A program made the translations under genes and the position numbers. 49,679 nucleotides of DNA from positions 1 to 49,679 of the forward strand of contig NZ_JBQCYD010000017.1 in the NCBI RefSeq assembly GCF_052088025.1, given 5' to 3'. Below, piece by piece: positions 24,194-33,524 of the stretch; position 1 is the stretch's first letter, and every line of letters starts with the position of its first letter. Source of the stretch: Anaeromonas sp052088025. GTDB lineage: Bacteria; Bacillota; Clostridia; Tissierellales; SIT17. The notes below the pieces were generated by a model. That model had not been told where the DNA came from. It saw nothing but the letters and a program-made list of their open reading frames with translations, and searched no databases.

Positions 24194-25276
24194 TTATAAT
24201 ACTTTATATTCTTTAGCCTCTTCTTCACCTCTAAGAACCCTAAGACCACCTTGAGCAAGTGCAATCATTTCATCTTCACCAGGATATATGAAAACTTTTC
24301 CTATAAATTCAATACTTTCTTCTATCCACGAAATAAATAATTTATCATAAGCTATACCACCAGTCAGTATTATACCATCAACCTTCCCTTTTAAAACTGC
24401 AGCACAAGCTCCTATTTCTTTAGCTACTTGATAAGCCATAGCTTTGTATATTAATTCTGCCTTTTCATCTCCATTATCTATCATTTCATCAACTTCTCTT
24501 GCATCATTTGTATCAAGATAAGCTACAAGTCCACCTTGTCCTTTTATTCTTTTCTTTACTTCATCTAAAGTATATTCACCTGAATAACACATTTTTGCTA
24601 AATCTCCTGAAGGAAGACTTCCAGCTCTTTCTGGAGAAAATGGTCCATCTCCATCTAGTGCATTATTTACATCTACTACCTTACCTTTTTCATGTGCTCC
24701 TACTGAGACTCCTCCACCTAAATGTGCTACTATAAAGTTTAATTCTTCATAGGATTTATTCATTTCACTTGAAGCTCGTCTTGCAACAGCCTTTTGATTT
24801 AATGCATGAAAAATACTTTTTCTTGTTAATTCTGGTAGGCCTGAAACTCTTGCTACATCTTTCATTTCATCAACTACCACAGGATCAACTATAAATGAAG
24901 GAATATTTAAACCACTAGCTATTTCACCTGCTATTATTCCACCTAAGTTAGAAGCATGTTCCCCTGATACTCCTTTTTTCAAATCTTCTATCATGTTATT
25001 TGACACATTATATGTTCCACCAGCTATAGGTCTTAAAAGTCCACCACGACCTACTACAGCAGATAACTTTGTAATGTTAATTTCTTTCTCTATTAACGTT
25101 TTTAATATCAATTCTTTTCTAAATTCATATTGATCATATATATTTTCATAAGGTTCAAGTTCTTCTGAACTATGTCTTATAGTTTCTTCTAATATTAATT
25201 TTTCATTATCAAAAATTGCTATTTTAGTTGATGTAGAGCCAGGGTTTATTACAAGTAATCTATAAGGATTTGTCAT
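24194..25276 (-). CDS. buk: Butyrate kinase (branched-chain acyl kinase)
   Basis: This enzyme transfers the acyl phosphate to ADP, giving the acid and ATP. It is 360 residues, the normal length. ASKHA-fold motifs are seen: LVINPGSTSTKIAIFDNE at the N-terminus, VAHLGGGVSVGAHEKGKVVDV (split here only by description) in the middle, and DGIILTGGIAYD near residue 295. The ATG overlaps the ptb stop (TAATG). The vor genes downstream suggest that isobutyryl- or isovaleryl-phosphate is also used. Confidence 0.96.
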   Translation of the reverse strand: MTNPYRLLVINPGSTSTKIAIFDNEKLILEETIRHSSEELEPYENIYDQYEFRKELILKTLIEKEINITKLSAVVGRGGLLRPIAGGTYNVSNNMIEDLKKGVSGEHASNLGGIIAGEIASGLNIPSFIVDPVVVDEMKDVARVSGLPELTRKSIFHALNQKAVARRASSEMNKSYEELNFIVAHLGGGVSVGAHEKGKVVDVNNALDGDGPFSPERAGSLPSGDLAKMCYSGEYTLDEVKKRIKGQGGLVAYLDTNDAREVDEMIDNGDEKAELIYKAMAYQVAKEIGACAAVLKGKVDGIILTGGIAYDKLFISWIEESIEFIGKVFIYPGEDEMIALAQGGLRVLRGEEEAKEYKVL

Positions 25277-26193
25277 TAATTCTCCTCCTTCATTTTTGAT
25301 GCCATTAAAACACCAAGTGCTATAGAGTTGAATTTTGCTTCATCATCATCTGCTCTAGATGTCAGTACTACTGGTGCTTTTGCTCCAACTATAACTCCAG
25401 CAATAGAAGATTTAGCTAAAAACACTAATGCTTTATATAATATATTACCTGCTTCAATATCTGGCATTAAAAGCATGTCTGCATCTCCTGCTACAGTATG
25501 TTCTATACCTTTATGCTCAGCTGCTTCTTTTGAAATAGCATTGTCAAGTGCAAATGGACCTTTAACTATACAATTAGTTATTTCACCATTTTCATTCATT
25601 TTTGTAAGCTCTGCTGCATCTACTGTAGCTGGCATTTTAGGATTCACTTTTTCTTTTGCACATATTACAGCAACTTTAGGTTCGTCAATGTCTAATGAAT
25701 GTGCTACTAAATTAGCATTTTCTATTATTTTTTTCTTTGCGTCTAAGTCTGGATCTATATTCATTGCTGCATCAGTAACTAATAAAATTTTATGGTAAGT
25801 AGGTAAATCAAAAGCAACTACATGACTTAATAAATTTCCAGTTTTAAGTCCTACTTCCTTATCTAATACTGACTTTAATATTATTGAAGTATCAACAATA
25901 CCTTTCATAACTAAATCAGCCTTACCACTACTTACAAGTTCTACTGCTTTAAGAGAAGCTTCCTTTTTATCTTTAATATCAATAATTTCAAATTTATTTA
26001 AATCCATATCAATAGTCTTTGCAATGTTTTCTATTTCATCTTTATCTCCCACTAATATAGAATTTGCAATTTCCTCTTCTTTTGCTTTTTTTACAGCTTG
26101 TAAGACTTCTTTATCTTGTGCTACTGCTACTGATAATGTTCTAGGTCCTTTTTTCTTTGCTAAGTCTAAAATATCATTAAAACCTTTAATCAT
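25276..26193 (-). CDS. ptb: Phosphate butyryltransferase
   Basis: This 305-residue enzyme exchanges CoA for phosphate on butyryl- or branched acyl-CoA. It belongs to the phosphate acetyl/butyryl transferase fold; TDAAMNIDPDLDAKKKIIENA (about residues 140-160) and GPFALDNAISKEAAEHKGI are characteristic. It is the first gene of the operon, about 50 bases from the predicted sigma54 start site, with GAGGGTG-like sequence before the ATG. Confidence 0.96.
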   Translation of the reverse strand: MIKGFNDILDLAKKKGPRTLSVAVAQDKEVLQAVKKAKEEEIANSILVGDKDEIENIAKTIDMDLNKFEIIDIKDKKEASLKAVELVSSGKADLVMKGIVDTSIILKSVLDKEVGLKTGNLLSHVVAFDLPTYHKILLVTDAAMNIDPDLDAKKKIIENANLVAHSLDIDEPKVAVICAKEKVNPKMPATVDAAELTKMNENGEITNCIVKGPFALDNAISKEAAEHKGIEHTVAGDADMLLMPDIEAGNILYKALVFLAKSSIAGVIVGAKAPVVLTSRADDDEAKFNSIALGVLMASKMKEEN

Positions 26194-26248
26194 TCGTATA
26201 CACCCTCTTCTTTTATATATTTTATTTTTCTTTTAATCTTCTTAGAGT

Positions 26249-26280
26249 ATATTAGTTGCAATTTATATGCCAACTAATAT
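26249..26280 (-). promoter_or_regulatory. Sigma54 promoter of ptb-buk-vor inside a 10-bp inverted repeat
   Basis: On the minus strand TGGCAT-ATAAA-TTGCA (26272-26257) has GG and GC exactly 12 bases apart, as needed for -24/-12. The element is flanked by the perfect inverted repeat ATATTAGTTG (26249-26258) and CAACTAATAT (26271-26280). Transcription should start near 26246. Confidence 0.88.
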
Positions 26281-26305
26281 AGCTTTAATAAGATAAGACT
26301 TGGAA

Positions 26306-26355
26306 AACATTTTCCCTTAGCTCACACTATTAGAGCTACTTGAAAATATTAGCTC
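26306..26355. other. Two dyads between UAS and sigma54 promoter
   Basis: The palindrome GGAAAACATTTTCC and the 8-bp inverted repeat TAGAGCTA/TAGCTCTA lie between the activator sites and the promoter. They could be a weak terminator for the activator gene or a DNA-bending region. There is no T-tract after either. Confidence 0.4.
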
Positions 26356-26384
26356 TATTATGATTTTAAAAAAATAAATATTTG

Positions 26385-26441
26385 TGCAACTAATTGCATG
26401 CATTTTTTTGCACATCATAATGCTTTTTGCAATTAATTGCA
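26385..26441. promoter_or_regulatory. Two upstream activator sites for the sigma54 regulator
   Basis: TGCAACTAATTGCA (26385-26398) and the perfect palindrome TGCAATTAATTGCA (26428-26441) are 43 bp apart centre to centre, close to four helical turns. They lie about 120-170 bp upstream of the sigma54 promoter, as expected for enhancer sites. The activator gene ends right beside them. Confidence 0.8.
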
Positions 26442-26444
26442 TAT

Positions 26445-28157
26445 TTATATTCCATGTCTTTCAAGTTTATAATATAAACTTCTAATTGAAATTCCAAGTA
26501 TCTTTGCAGTTAAAGTTTTATTGCCCTTATTCTCATCTAAAACTTTTGTAATATATTCTTTTTCTGTAGAATCCAATATTTCATTTAATTCTTCAAAGGA
26601 TTGTTCATGTTTTCTAGTTTCTATATTCATATTCATATTTTCTTTATATTTTTCTGTTATCTTAGGTAAATGAGATTTCTCTATTTTATTTTCATTTAAT
26701 CTCATATTTATAATAGCCCTACCTACTATATTTTCAAGCTCACGTACATTTCCTGGCCAATCATGTTTTTTCAAAATCTCCAATGCTTCATCTGATATAT
26801 CATTAACTGCCCTACCATATTCCTGATTTAATTTTCTTGTAGAATTATATACTAAATCTCCTAAATCATCCTTCCTATATCTTAATGCGGGTATTATAAT
26901 GGGTAAGACATTTAACCTATAATATAAATCCTCTCTAAAATTGCCTTCTTCCACTGCTTTTTCTAAGTCCATATTTGTAGCACCTATTATTCTTATATCT
27001 ATATCTATAGATTCTGTATCTCCTACTCTAATTATCTCCTTTTCTTGCAATACTCTTAAAAGCTTAACTTGAATATTTGAACTAACCTCTCCTATTTCAT
27101 CTAAAAAAATAGTCCCTCCTGATGCTTGTTCAAAAAGCCCTTTTTTCCCAGATTTCTTAGCTCCCGTAAATGCTCCTTCTACATAGCCAAAAAGTTCAGA
27201 TTCAAGAAGAGATTCACTAAGTGCTGCACAATTAACCTTTACAAATTGATTGAACTTCCTATCAGATGCATTGTGAATAGCATGGGCAAAAAGCTCTTTA
27301 CCTGTACCACTTTCTCCTCTTAAAAGTACAGTTGCAGGTACATCAGCTGCTTTTTTAGCTTTTTCTATAGCTTCTTTTAAAAGAATGTTATTTCCTACAA
27401 TGTCTTCAAAAGTATATTTAGCTTCTAAACTTCTTATTATTTTTTTTGCAAGATTAAGTTCATCTGTTGCCTTCATTATATCAGAAACATCATGAAGTAC
27501 ACCTACACTCCCCTTTAGCTCATCATCAACTATAATTGGAGCTGCATTTGCAATTACTTCTTTTCTATTTGGTCCAACTTTTATCTTAGTGTTTTTTACC
27601 CTACTCTTAGTTTCTAGGACTTTTAGATGTATACTTTCACCTTCTGCTATATCGGCAGTAGCAATTTTTCCAATTATATCCTTCTCACTTAAACCTGTAA
27701 GCCTAGTGTAGGCAGGATTAATCATTAAATTTATACCATTTTTATCTACTACAGATATGGCATCTTGTGTAGCATAAAATATCCCCTCTAACATAGATTG
27801 CATTTCTTTTAAATTATTAACTTGATTTGAAAGTCCTTGAATCTCAGTTATATCTCTAAATACAGCTACAGCACCTATAACTTCATTTTTTTCATTTTTT
27901 ACAGGCATTCTATTGGTTATTATCTTTATATTTCCTAAATCTTGTTCCCTATTTAATTCAAAATCTCCAGTTTCAAGTATATAGTTAAGTCTTGTATTTA
28001 ATATTACCTTTTCCACTTCTCTATTTAATGCATAATCTTTATTAATACCCGTTAAATATTCAGCAGCTTTATTAAAAAGAGTAATTACGCCATATTTATT
28101 TATTGCAATCATAGCATCATGAGTTGAATTTAATATAACTTCTAATTCTTTTCTCAT
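26445..28157 (-). CDS. Sigma54-dependent transcriptional activator with two PAS domains
   Basis: This is a 570-residue enhancer-binding protein. PAS domains lie at about residues 1-105 and 115-230 (DAMIAINKYGVITLFN, DAISVVDKNGINLMIN). The AAA+ core (about 250-480) has Walker A GESGTGKE, the sigma54 loop GAFTGA and Walker B FLDEIGE. The Fis-type HTH is at the end (GNKTLTAKILGISIRSLYYK). It starts 11 bases after ybbR and so is probably in the cdaA-ybbR transcript. It should activate ptb-buk-vor through the sites at 26385-26441, like BkdR. The signal bound by the PAS domains is unknown. Confidence 0.95.
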   Translation of the reverse strand: MRKELEVILNSTHDAMIAINKYGVITLFNKAAEYLTGINKDYALNREVEKVILNTRLNYILETGDFELNREQDLGNIKIITNRMPVKNEKNEVIGAVAVFRDITEIQGLSNQVNNLKEMQSMLEGIFYATQDAISVVDKNGINLMINPAYTRLTGLSEKDIIGKIATADIAEGESIHLKVLETKSRVKNTKIKVGPNRKEVIANAAPIIVDDELKGSVGVLHDVSDIMKATDELNLAKKIIRSLEAKYTFEDIVGNNILLKEAIEKAKKAADVPATVLLRGESGTGKELFAHAIHNASDRKFNQFVKVNCAALSESLLESELFGYVEGAFTGAKKSGKKGLFEQASGGTIFLDEIGEVSSNIQVKLLRVLQEKEIIRVGDTESIDIDIRIIGATNMDLEKAVEEGNFREDLYYRLNVLPIIIPALRYRKDDLGDLVYNSTRKLNQEYGRAVNDISDEALEILKKHDWPGNVRELENIVGRAIINMRLNENKIEKSHLPKITEKYKENMNMNIETRKHEQSFEELNEILDSTEKEYITKVLDENKGNKTLTAKILGISIRSLYYKLERHGI

Positions 28158-28168
28158 ATAATTTCTCC

Positions 28169-29458
28169 TTAATTAACATTTTCTTCTTCAAGATTTTCAT
28201 CCCTAATACTCTCTTCTTCTGTAGGGAGTGTATCTTCTGCTTCCTTATCTTCAAGTATTATTTTAATTTTTTTAGGAGTGATATTATCTATTATAACATC
28301 TTCTGGAGTTTTTACTTCAATATCAATATCATGTTCCCCTTTGGACAAATCTTTTACATTTATAAATAACTCGAAATCTTTTTTTTCTAGTTTGCTCATT
28401 ATATCTTCAATTGCAGTTATAGCAATAATTATTTTTTCTTTAGAATCTTCAAATTTTAAATTTAAATTATCTTTTAAATTATTAATTTTAATTTCTTCTT
28501 TATCAAACTTAAATTCATTTTCCTTATTCTCTGAGATGTTGACAGATATTTCAGGTTTTTTATCTCCTACCAGATATACCCCTTCTGGTAATTCAAGCTC
28601 TACTTCTTCATTTAAATCCTCTGATTCATAACTGATATCAATAGGTTTGGTTTTTATTTTATCAATACCTTCTATTACATCTTCTCTTCCTTTTATAGTA
28701 ATAGTCTTAGGATTTATTTCAATATCTGTAATCTCATGATTTATTAATGGATTTCCATTTATAACGGGTTCAATATCAACTTCTTTAAGCTTTAATATTG
28801 ATACTTGAACATCTACTGTATTAGGATCCTTCTCCAATTTTGATATTTCATCTTCTTCGCTATTTAAAAGCTTCATAGGAACTGTAGTTTTTATATCATT
28901 TTTAATTCCATCGATATTTACAGTGGCTTTTACTTTATCTACATTATTAACTATGCTTCCAGGCCCCTTTACCAATACTTCAGAAGGGGATAAGCTTATT
29001 TCTCCAGGAGCATAACCACTAGCAGCTTCTCCTAGTAAATCAACAGAAATAGCCATTTGCTTTTCCACTAGCTTATCAATATTTACAGTAAGTAGTTCAG
29101 GAGAAGAATCTACTATTTTAGCATTATATAGGTCAGATATTTTTACAGGTATCTTGTTTATTCCATATCTATATCCTTTTAAGTCAATTTTAGCTGTGAT
29201 ATCGCTTGGCTTTATATTTATTACATCATTTCTTCTTCCTCTTACTTCAACTGTTATAGTTTCATCACTTATATCCATAAGAGTTAAATTGTTCATTTCC
29301 AAACTTTGTTCATTTAAGATATCAACTTTAACATTAGGAATTTGTTTTACTATGCTAGGATTAACTTCACTCATAACATATGTCCACATTATAAAGGCAA
29401 AAAATGCAGCTATTATTTTCATTGTAAAATTTTTGTTTTTAAGATCTACCTTTTTCAT
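28169..29458 (-). CDS. ybbR: YbbR domain protein (CdaA regulator CdaR type)
   Basis: This is a 429-residue protein with one N-terminal membrane helix (about residues 12-30) and an extracytoplasmic region of about four YbbR repeats (recurring ...V.V.GP/R...I..V..V...D). An acidic tail ends EEESIRDENLEEENVN. In other firmicutes it binds and modulates CdaA. I start at the ATG at 29458, with GGAGG 7 bases upstream, overlapping the cdaA end by 20 bases. A longer form has no ribosome site. Confidence 0.93.
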   Translation of the reverse strand: MKKVDLKNKNFTMKIIAAFFAFIMWTYVMSEVNPSIVKQIPNVKVDILNEQSLEMNNLTLMDISDETITVEVRGRRNDVINIKPSDITAKIDLKGYRYGINKIPVKISDLYNAKIVDSSPELLTVNIDKLVEKQMAISVDLLGEAASGYAPGEISLSPSEVLVKGPGSIVNNVDKVKATVNIDGIKNDIKTTVPMKLLNSEEDEISKLEKDPNTVDVQVSILKLKEVDIEPVINGNPLINHEITDIEINPKTITIKGREDVIEGIDKIKTKPIDISYESEDLNEEVELELPEGVYLVGDKKPEISVNISENKENEFKFDKEEIKINNLKDNLNLKFEDSKEKIIIAITAIEDIMSKLEKKDFELFINVKDLSKGEHDIDIEVKTPEDVIIDNITPKKIKIILEDKEAEDTLPTEEESIRDENLEEENVN

Positions 29459-30275
29459 ACTTATTCCTCCATCTGTCAATTAATCCTTGCTTCTTTTTAG
29501 CATGATGTTTATACATATTTTGGAGTATTTGTCTTAAGGTTTGTATATCTACATATCTAGATAATTTACCCCTATCAGCTATAGATATAGCTCCTGTTTC
29601 TTCTGAAACTACTATAGCAAGCGCATCTGATCTTTCAGAAATTCCAAGGGCAGCCCTATGCCTTGTCCCCAATTCTTTACTTATATTCATATTCTCACTT
29701 AATGGAAGAACGCAACCTGCAGCTCTTATTGAATCTTCTCTTATTATTACTGCACCATCATGAAGTGGTGTATTTGGTATAAAAATATTAATGAGTAATC
29801 CACTTGAAACAGCTCCATTTATCATATTACCCGTTTCTACTATTTCAGAAAGTCCAGTTTCTCTTTCAAATACTATAAGTGCACCAATTTTTTGTCTAGA
29901 AAGAGAAGCTGAAGCTTCTACTATTTCTTCTATTACATGTGAAATATCTTCCTCTTTTATTTCTATAAAAGATTTGGTGAAAAACCTACTTCTACCAATG
30001 TATTCAAGTGCTCTTCTAAGTTCTGATTGAAAAACTATTAATAATGCAATAACTCCTACATTCATTGTTCTTTCCAATATCCAATTTGTAGTAAAGAATC
30101 TCAACCATTCACTCATTTTTGTAGCTACAAGTAAAACAACTATACCTTTTATAAGTTGTTCTGCTCTAGTTTCCCTAACTAAAGTATAGATTTTATAAAA
30201 AGCAATTGCAACTATTATCATATCTATGATATCTCTTATGCCTATATTTAATATAAGTCCTTTAAAATACTCCAA
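29439..30275 (-). CDS. cdaA: Diadenylate cyclase CdaA (DisA-type domain)
   Basis: This 278-residue enzyme makes c-di-AMP from two ATP. Three N-terminal membrane helices (about residues 10-85) precede the DAC domain, with the catalytic DGA at 173-175 (in LHDGAVII) and RHR at 205-207 (in GTRHRAAL). The TTG start has AGAGGTG upstream. It is first in cdaA-ybbR-activator. glmM, the usual third gene, is about 9 kb downstream beyond the fermentation operon. Confidence 0.97.
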   Translation of the reverse strand: MEYFKGLILNIGIRDIIDMIIVAIAFYKIYTLVRETRAEQLIKGIVVLLVATKMSEWLRFFTTNWILERTMNVGVIALLIVFQSELRRALEYIGRSRFFTKSFIEIKEEDISHVIEEIVEASASLSRQKIGALIVFERETGLSEIVETGNMINGAVSSGLLINIFIPNTPLHDGAVIIREDSIRAAGCVLPLSENMNISKELGTRHRAALGISERSDALAIVVSEETGAISIADRGKLSRYVDIQTLRQILQNMYKHHAKKKQGLIDRWRNKYEKGRS

Positions 30276-30392
30276 TTATAACACCTCTATATCTAATTTG
30301 ATTTTTACTCTTATAATAGAATTATATTACATATATGATAATTTTAAAACCTCTAAATACAACTATATGCTAATTATTTAAGTCTAATTCCA

Positions 30393-30429
30393 AAATTTTA
30401 GGGATATCTTTAAGATATCCCTAAAATTT
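30393..30429 (-). terminator. Terminator of the CapA gene
   Basis: AAATTTTAGGGATATCTT pairs with AAGATATCCCTAAAATTT around one base. It lies at the capA-like stop and is followed by T-rich sequence. It separates that unit from cdaA. Confidence 0.8.
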
Positions 30430-31618
30430 ATTCTACTATTTCCACTTTCTCCATCAATTCCATAGTTTGATTAAAGGAATTTTTAAGTCTTTTTCTTATA
30501 TCTACAGATAATTTTTCATCATTTACAAAATCAGCTACAGGAAGTATCTCATATTTGTTTCTACCATTTTCAGCATATTTATATACCCAGGTAGGTAGAT
30601 AATTCACATCTTCTATAATTACTTCTTCTGTTTTTAAATTCTTTTTAAAATTAATATTTACCATTATACCATCTTCTGTGTAAATGTTATTTCTAACATT
30701 TGGCAAAGTTTCTCTTCTTTGATTTGATATGAAATTGCCCATAGAGTAGATTATAAATTTATCTTCTCCATCTTTCTTTATCATTTCAGATCTTTGTATT
30801 ACATGAGGATGACTTCCTAGTATTACATCTGCGCCAAAAGAAAACATCTTATCTGCTAAGGTCATTTGAAATTCACTTGGGCTCCTACTATATTCATCCC
30901 CCCAATGAATAAATACTACAACTTTATCTGATACATTTTTAGCTCTTTTTATATCCTCTTCTATTTTTTCCTCATCTATTAAATTTATCATATATTCTAA
31001 TTCTTCTTTGGATAATCTAGAATCATTTCCATTTAAACCATAAGTATATGATAAAAAAGATAATACAATTTCATTTTCTTCTTTTAATATAAAGGGTTTG
31101 TAGTCTTCTTTACTAGTACCTATATAATCCATGTCATTTTTTTCTATATTATTAATAGTATTTACTACTCCTATTTTACCCGTATCAAGAGAATGATTGT
31201 TTGCTGTAGATAATATATCAAATCCAGCATATTTCAAAGCAGAAACTGTTGAATCTGGGCTATTAAATGAAGGATAGCTTGATATAGGAAGACTATCTCC
31301 TGCAGTAGTAGTTTCAAAATTGCCTATAGCTATATCTGCATTTTCCAAATGCCTTTTCACTGGTTCGAAAACTTCTTTAAAATCATATTCTCCTGTAGAA
31401 TTATTATATGCAGATTTAAGTTGAGATCCATGAAACATTATATCACCTGTAGCATATAATGAAAGCTTACTATACTCATCTTTTTCTTCTACTACAATGT
31501 CATCTTTTTTTATATCATCTTTTTTTATGTCATTACCACTATTATCTATATCTGAACAAGCTAAAAGTCCGAAGGAAATAGATAATAAAAGCATAATTAT
31601 TACTGTTAATTTCTTCAA
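30428..31618 (-). CDS. CapA family metallophosphatase-fold lipoprotein
   Basis: This is a 396-residue protein with a signal ending in LLAC (Cys21 lipidated). The linker contains the repeat KKDDIKKDDI. The domain (about residues 50-330) has the metal motifs GDIMFHG, NFETT, NNHSLD, HWGDEY and GSHPHV of the CapA/PgsA calcineurin-like family. Family members take part in poly-gamma-glutamate or capsule export, but no capBC genes are nearby. The TTG start follows the phosphatase stop by two bases and the two genes are cotranscribed. Its role here is unknown. Confidence 0.88.
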   Translation of the reverse strand: MKKLTVIIMLLLSISFGLLACSDIDNSGNDIKKDDIKKDDIVVEEKDEYSKLSLYATGDIMFHGSQLKSAYNNSTGEYDFKEVFEPVKRHLENADIAIGNFETTTAGDSLPISSYPSFNSPDSTVSALKYAGFDILSTANNHSLDTGKIGVVNTINNIEKNDMDYIGTSKEDYKPFILKEENEIVLSFLSYTYGLNGNDSRLSKEELEYMINLIDEEKIEEDIKRAKNVSDKVVVFIHWGDEYSRSPSEFQMTLADKMFSFGADVILGSHPHVIQRSEMIKKDGEDKFIIYSMGNFISNQRRETLPNVRNNIYTEDGIMVNINFKKNLKTEEVIIEDVNYLPTWVYKYAENGRNKYEILPVADFVNDEKLSVDIRKRLKNSFNQTMELMEKVEIVE

Positions 31619-31620
31619 AG

Positions 31621-33333
31621 TTAATCCCTACTTTCGTTTATTTGCATAATAAACATTGTAATATCATCTTCTGATTCTGTTTCTCCTCTAAATTCATCTA
31701 AATCATCGCAAATTTTCCTTATTATTCCTTTTGAGTTTAAATAGTATTTATTTTTAACTAATTTTTCTAACCTCTCTAAGCTATATAATTCATCATTTTC
31801 ATTTGATTCCTCTATTACACCATCTGTAAAGAACAATATCCTATCACCTTTATCTAATTGTATTACTTCATTAGTATATTCTGGAACAAATATATTTCCC
31901 AGCTTACATATAGGAAAGCCTTGTTCAAGGCTTAGTATATTTATTTCTCCATTTTCTTTAATATAGATAGGATTACAGTTATGTCCTGCAGAAGAATAAG
32001 TGAATTCATTAGTTTCTACATTTATAACTCCATATAGCATAACCATATGCGTCTCATCTGGAAAATTAGATTCATTAAATACTTGATAAAAATCCTTTAA
32101 TACCTCTTTTGGGTCTAGATAAAATTCTTTGTCATCTTCAGTCTCAAGATCAAAAGGTGTCAAAACTCTATCAGCAAATATGGTAAGCATAGCAGAGGAT
32201 ACACCATGGCCTGATACATCTATCAAAAACATACCTACATGATTTTCATCTATTTTAAAATATTTGTATGAATCTCCACTTAACTTACCCCATGGTACAT
32301 ATTTAGAATGAAAATCTATATTTAAATACCTTTCATGTTGCTTCGGTATTAAAGCCATTTGAATTTGTTTTGCAGCATCTAATTCCTTTAGCATTCTGTT
32401 ATTTATATGTTTCAGTTTATAATTAGTCACATCCATTTCTTCAGCTTTTTCTTTAACTTCTTCTTCAAGATTATTTACATGCATATTAAGTTCTTCTCTC
32501 ATCTCTGAAACTTCAATATAAGGTTTTTTAATGTTTTCAACAAACAACACCTTAAATATCATGAAATAAGCAATAGCCTTTAATACATGTCCAAGTAAAT
32601 TTATACTATCATGAACATTTATATACATAGTAAATATTAATTCAGAAGCTATTGCAACTATAAGTGCAATAATCATATTTATATTTAATTCTAGAAATTC
32701 TTCTTCATTTCTCTTTTTTATAATGTATATAGATGAAATAATTAAAAATATAATAAAATATTCTAATATAATTTTAGTACTAGTTAATCCATTTATTTCA
32801 TCAAAAAACCTAGGTATTAGGACACTATCATATATTACTAAATATCCTAAAACAATAGTAACAATAGTATTTGCTAAAAGAATATATCTCTTACTTATAA
32901 TAGATTTTGTTTCTCTTTTAAAGAATAGCGCACTTAATACTCCAAGTGCCATTGTCATTCTAGCAAATATCCAAAAAGCTGTAGCTTTTTGGGGTAAATT
33001 TTCAGTGAAAAACATGGGCATCCCTGAATAAGATAATAAATGCATTATATCTAAAAATCCTACCATGAAAAAAGTGTTTGCAAATATTACATTCCTTATA
33101 CTACTTGTAAAGTCATAGATATTATATAAAGCTAGAAATATAGTAAATGAAACCAATACACTTAGTATTTCAAGAACTGTATGTAATACTAAAAATAATG
33201 ATTTATCCAATGCTATATTAAAAAACCCACTAAATCTCACAACCATTATTACTATTATAGAAATAAAAATCACAGAAATTATTTTTAAATTAGATTTATG
33301 TATATTTAAATTCATTTTATTTTCTTTTATCAT
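31621..33333 (-). CDS. MASE3-SpoIIE serine phosphatase
   Basis: This is a 570-residue membrane signalling protein. Residues about 15-265 form seven or eight helices of the MASE3 sensor type (FLDIMHLLSYSGMPMF). A coiled-coil linker (about 275-320, EELNMHVNNLEEEVKEKAEE) follows, then a PP2C-type SpoIIE domain (about 330-568). The metal motifs SGDSYKYF, DVSGHG, TDGVIEE and EDDITMF are intact. It probably dephosphorylates an anti-sigma antagonist, but none is encoded nearby. It is divergent from a second SpoIIE phosphatase (33525-34670). Confidence 0.9.
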   Translation of the reverse strand: MIKENKMNLNIHKSNLKIISVIFISIIVIMVVRFSGFFNIALDKSLFLVLHTVLEILSVLVSFTIFLALYNIYDFTSSIRNVIFANTFFMVGFLDIMHLLSYSGMPMFFTENLPQKATAFWIFARMTMALGVLSALFFKRETKSIISKRYILLANTIVTIVLGYLVIYDSVLIPRFFDEINGLTSTKIILEYFIIFLIISSIYIIKKRNEEEFLELNINMIIALIVAIASELIFTMYINVHDSINLLGHVLKAIAYFMIFKVLFVENIKKPYIEVSEMREELNMHVNNLEEEVKEKAEEMDVTNYKLKHINNRMLKELDAAKQIQMALIPKQHERYLNIDFHSKYVPWGKLSGDSYKYFKIDENHVGMFLIDVSGHGVSSAMLTIFADRVLTPFDLETEDDKEFYLDPKEVLKDFYQVFNESNFPDETHMVMLYGVINVETNEFTYSSAGHNCNPIYIKENGEINILSLEQGFPICKLGNIFVPEYTNEVIQLDKGDRILFFTDGVIEESNENDELYSLERLEKLVKNKYYLNSKGIIRKICDDLDEFRGETESEDDITMFIMQINESRD

Positions 33334-33524
33334 TATAGTCCTCCATTGTAAATGAATTTATACTCAATTATACTCATTATATCAAATAATTATAAAAAGC
33401 GACAGTTTTTTAATTATTTTTGTCTTTTTATATAAAACATTTCATTAATTAGGAATTAATGTTATAATTAATTTAAAGTATAATGATTTATTAAATCCAA
33501 TTAGGGTATTAGGGGTGAAATATA

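Noticed and set aside
26306..26355. Strong rho-independent terminator for the sigma54 activator
   Set aside because: Stems are present but no T-tract follows on the minus strand.
30428..31618. Poly-gamma-glutamate capsule operon
   Set aside because: Only a CapA-like protein is present; capB, capC and capD are absent and the neighbour is a signalling phosphatase.
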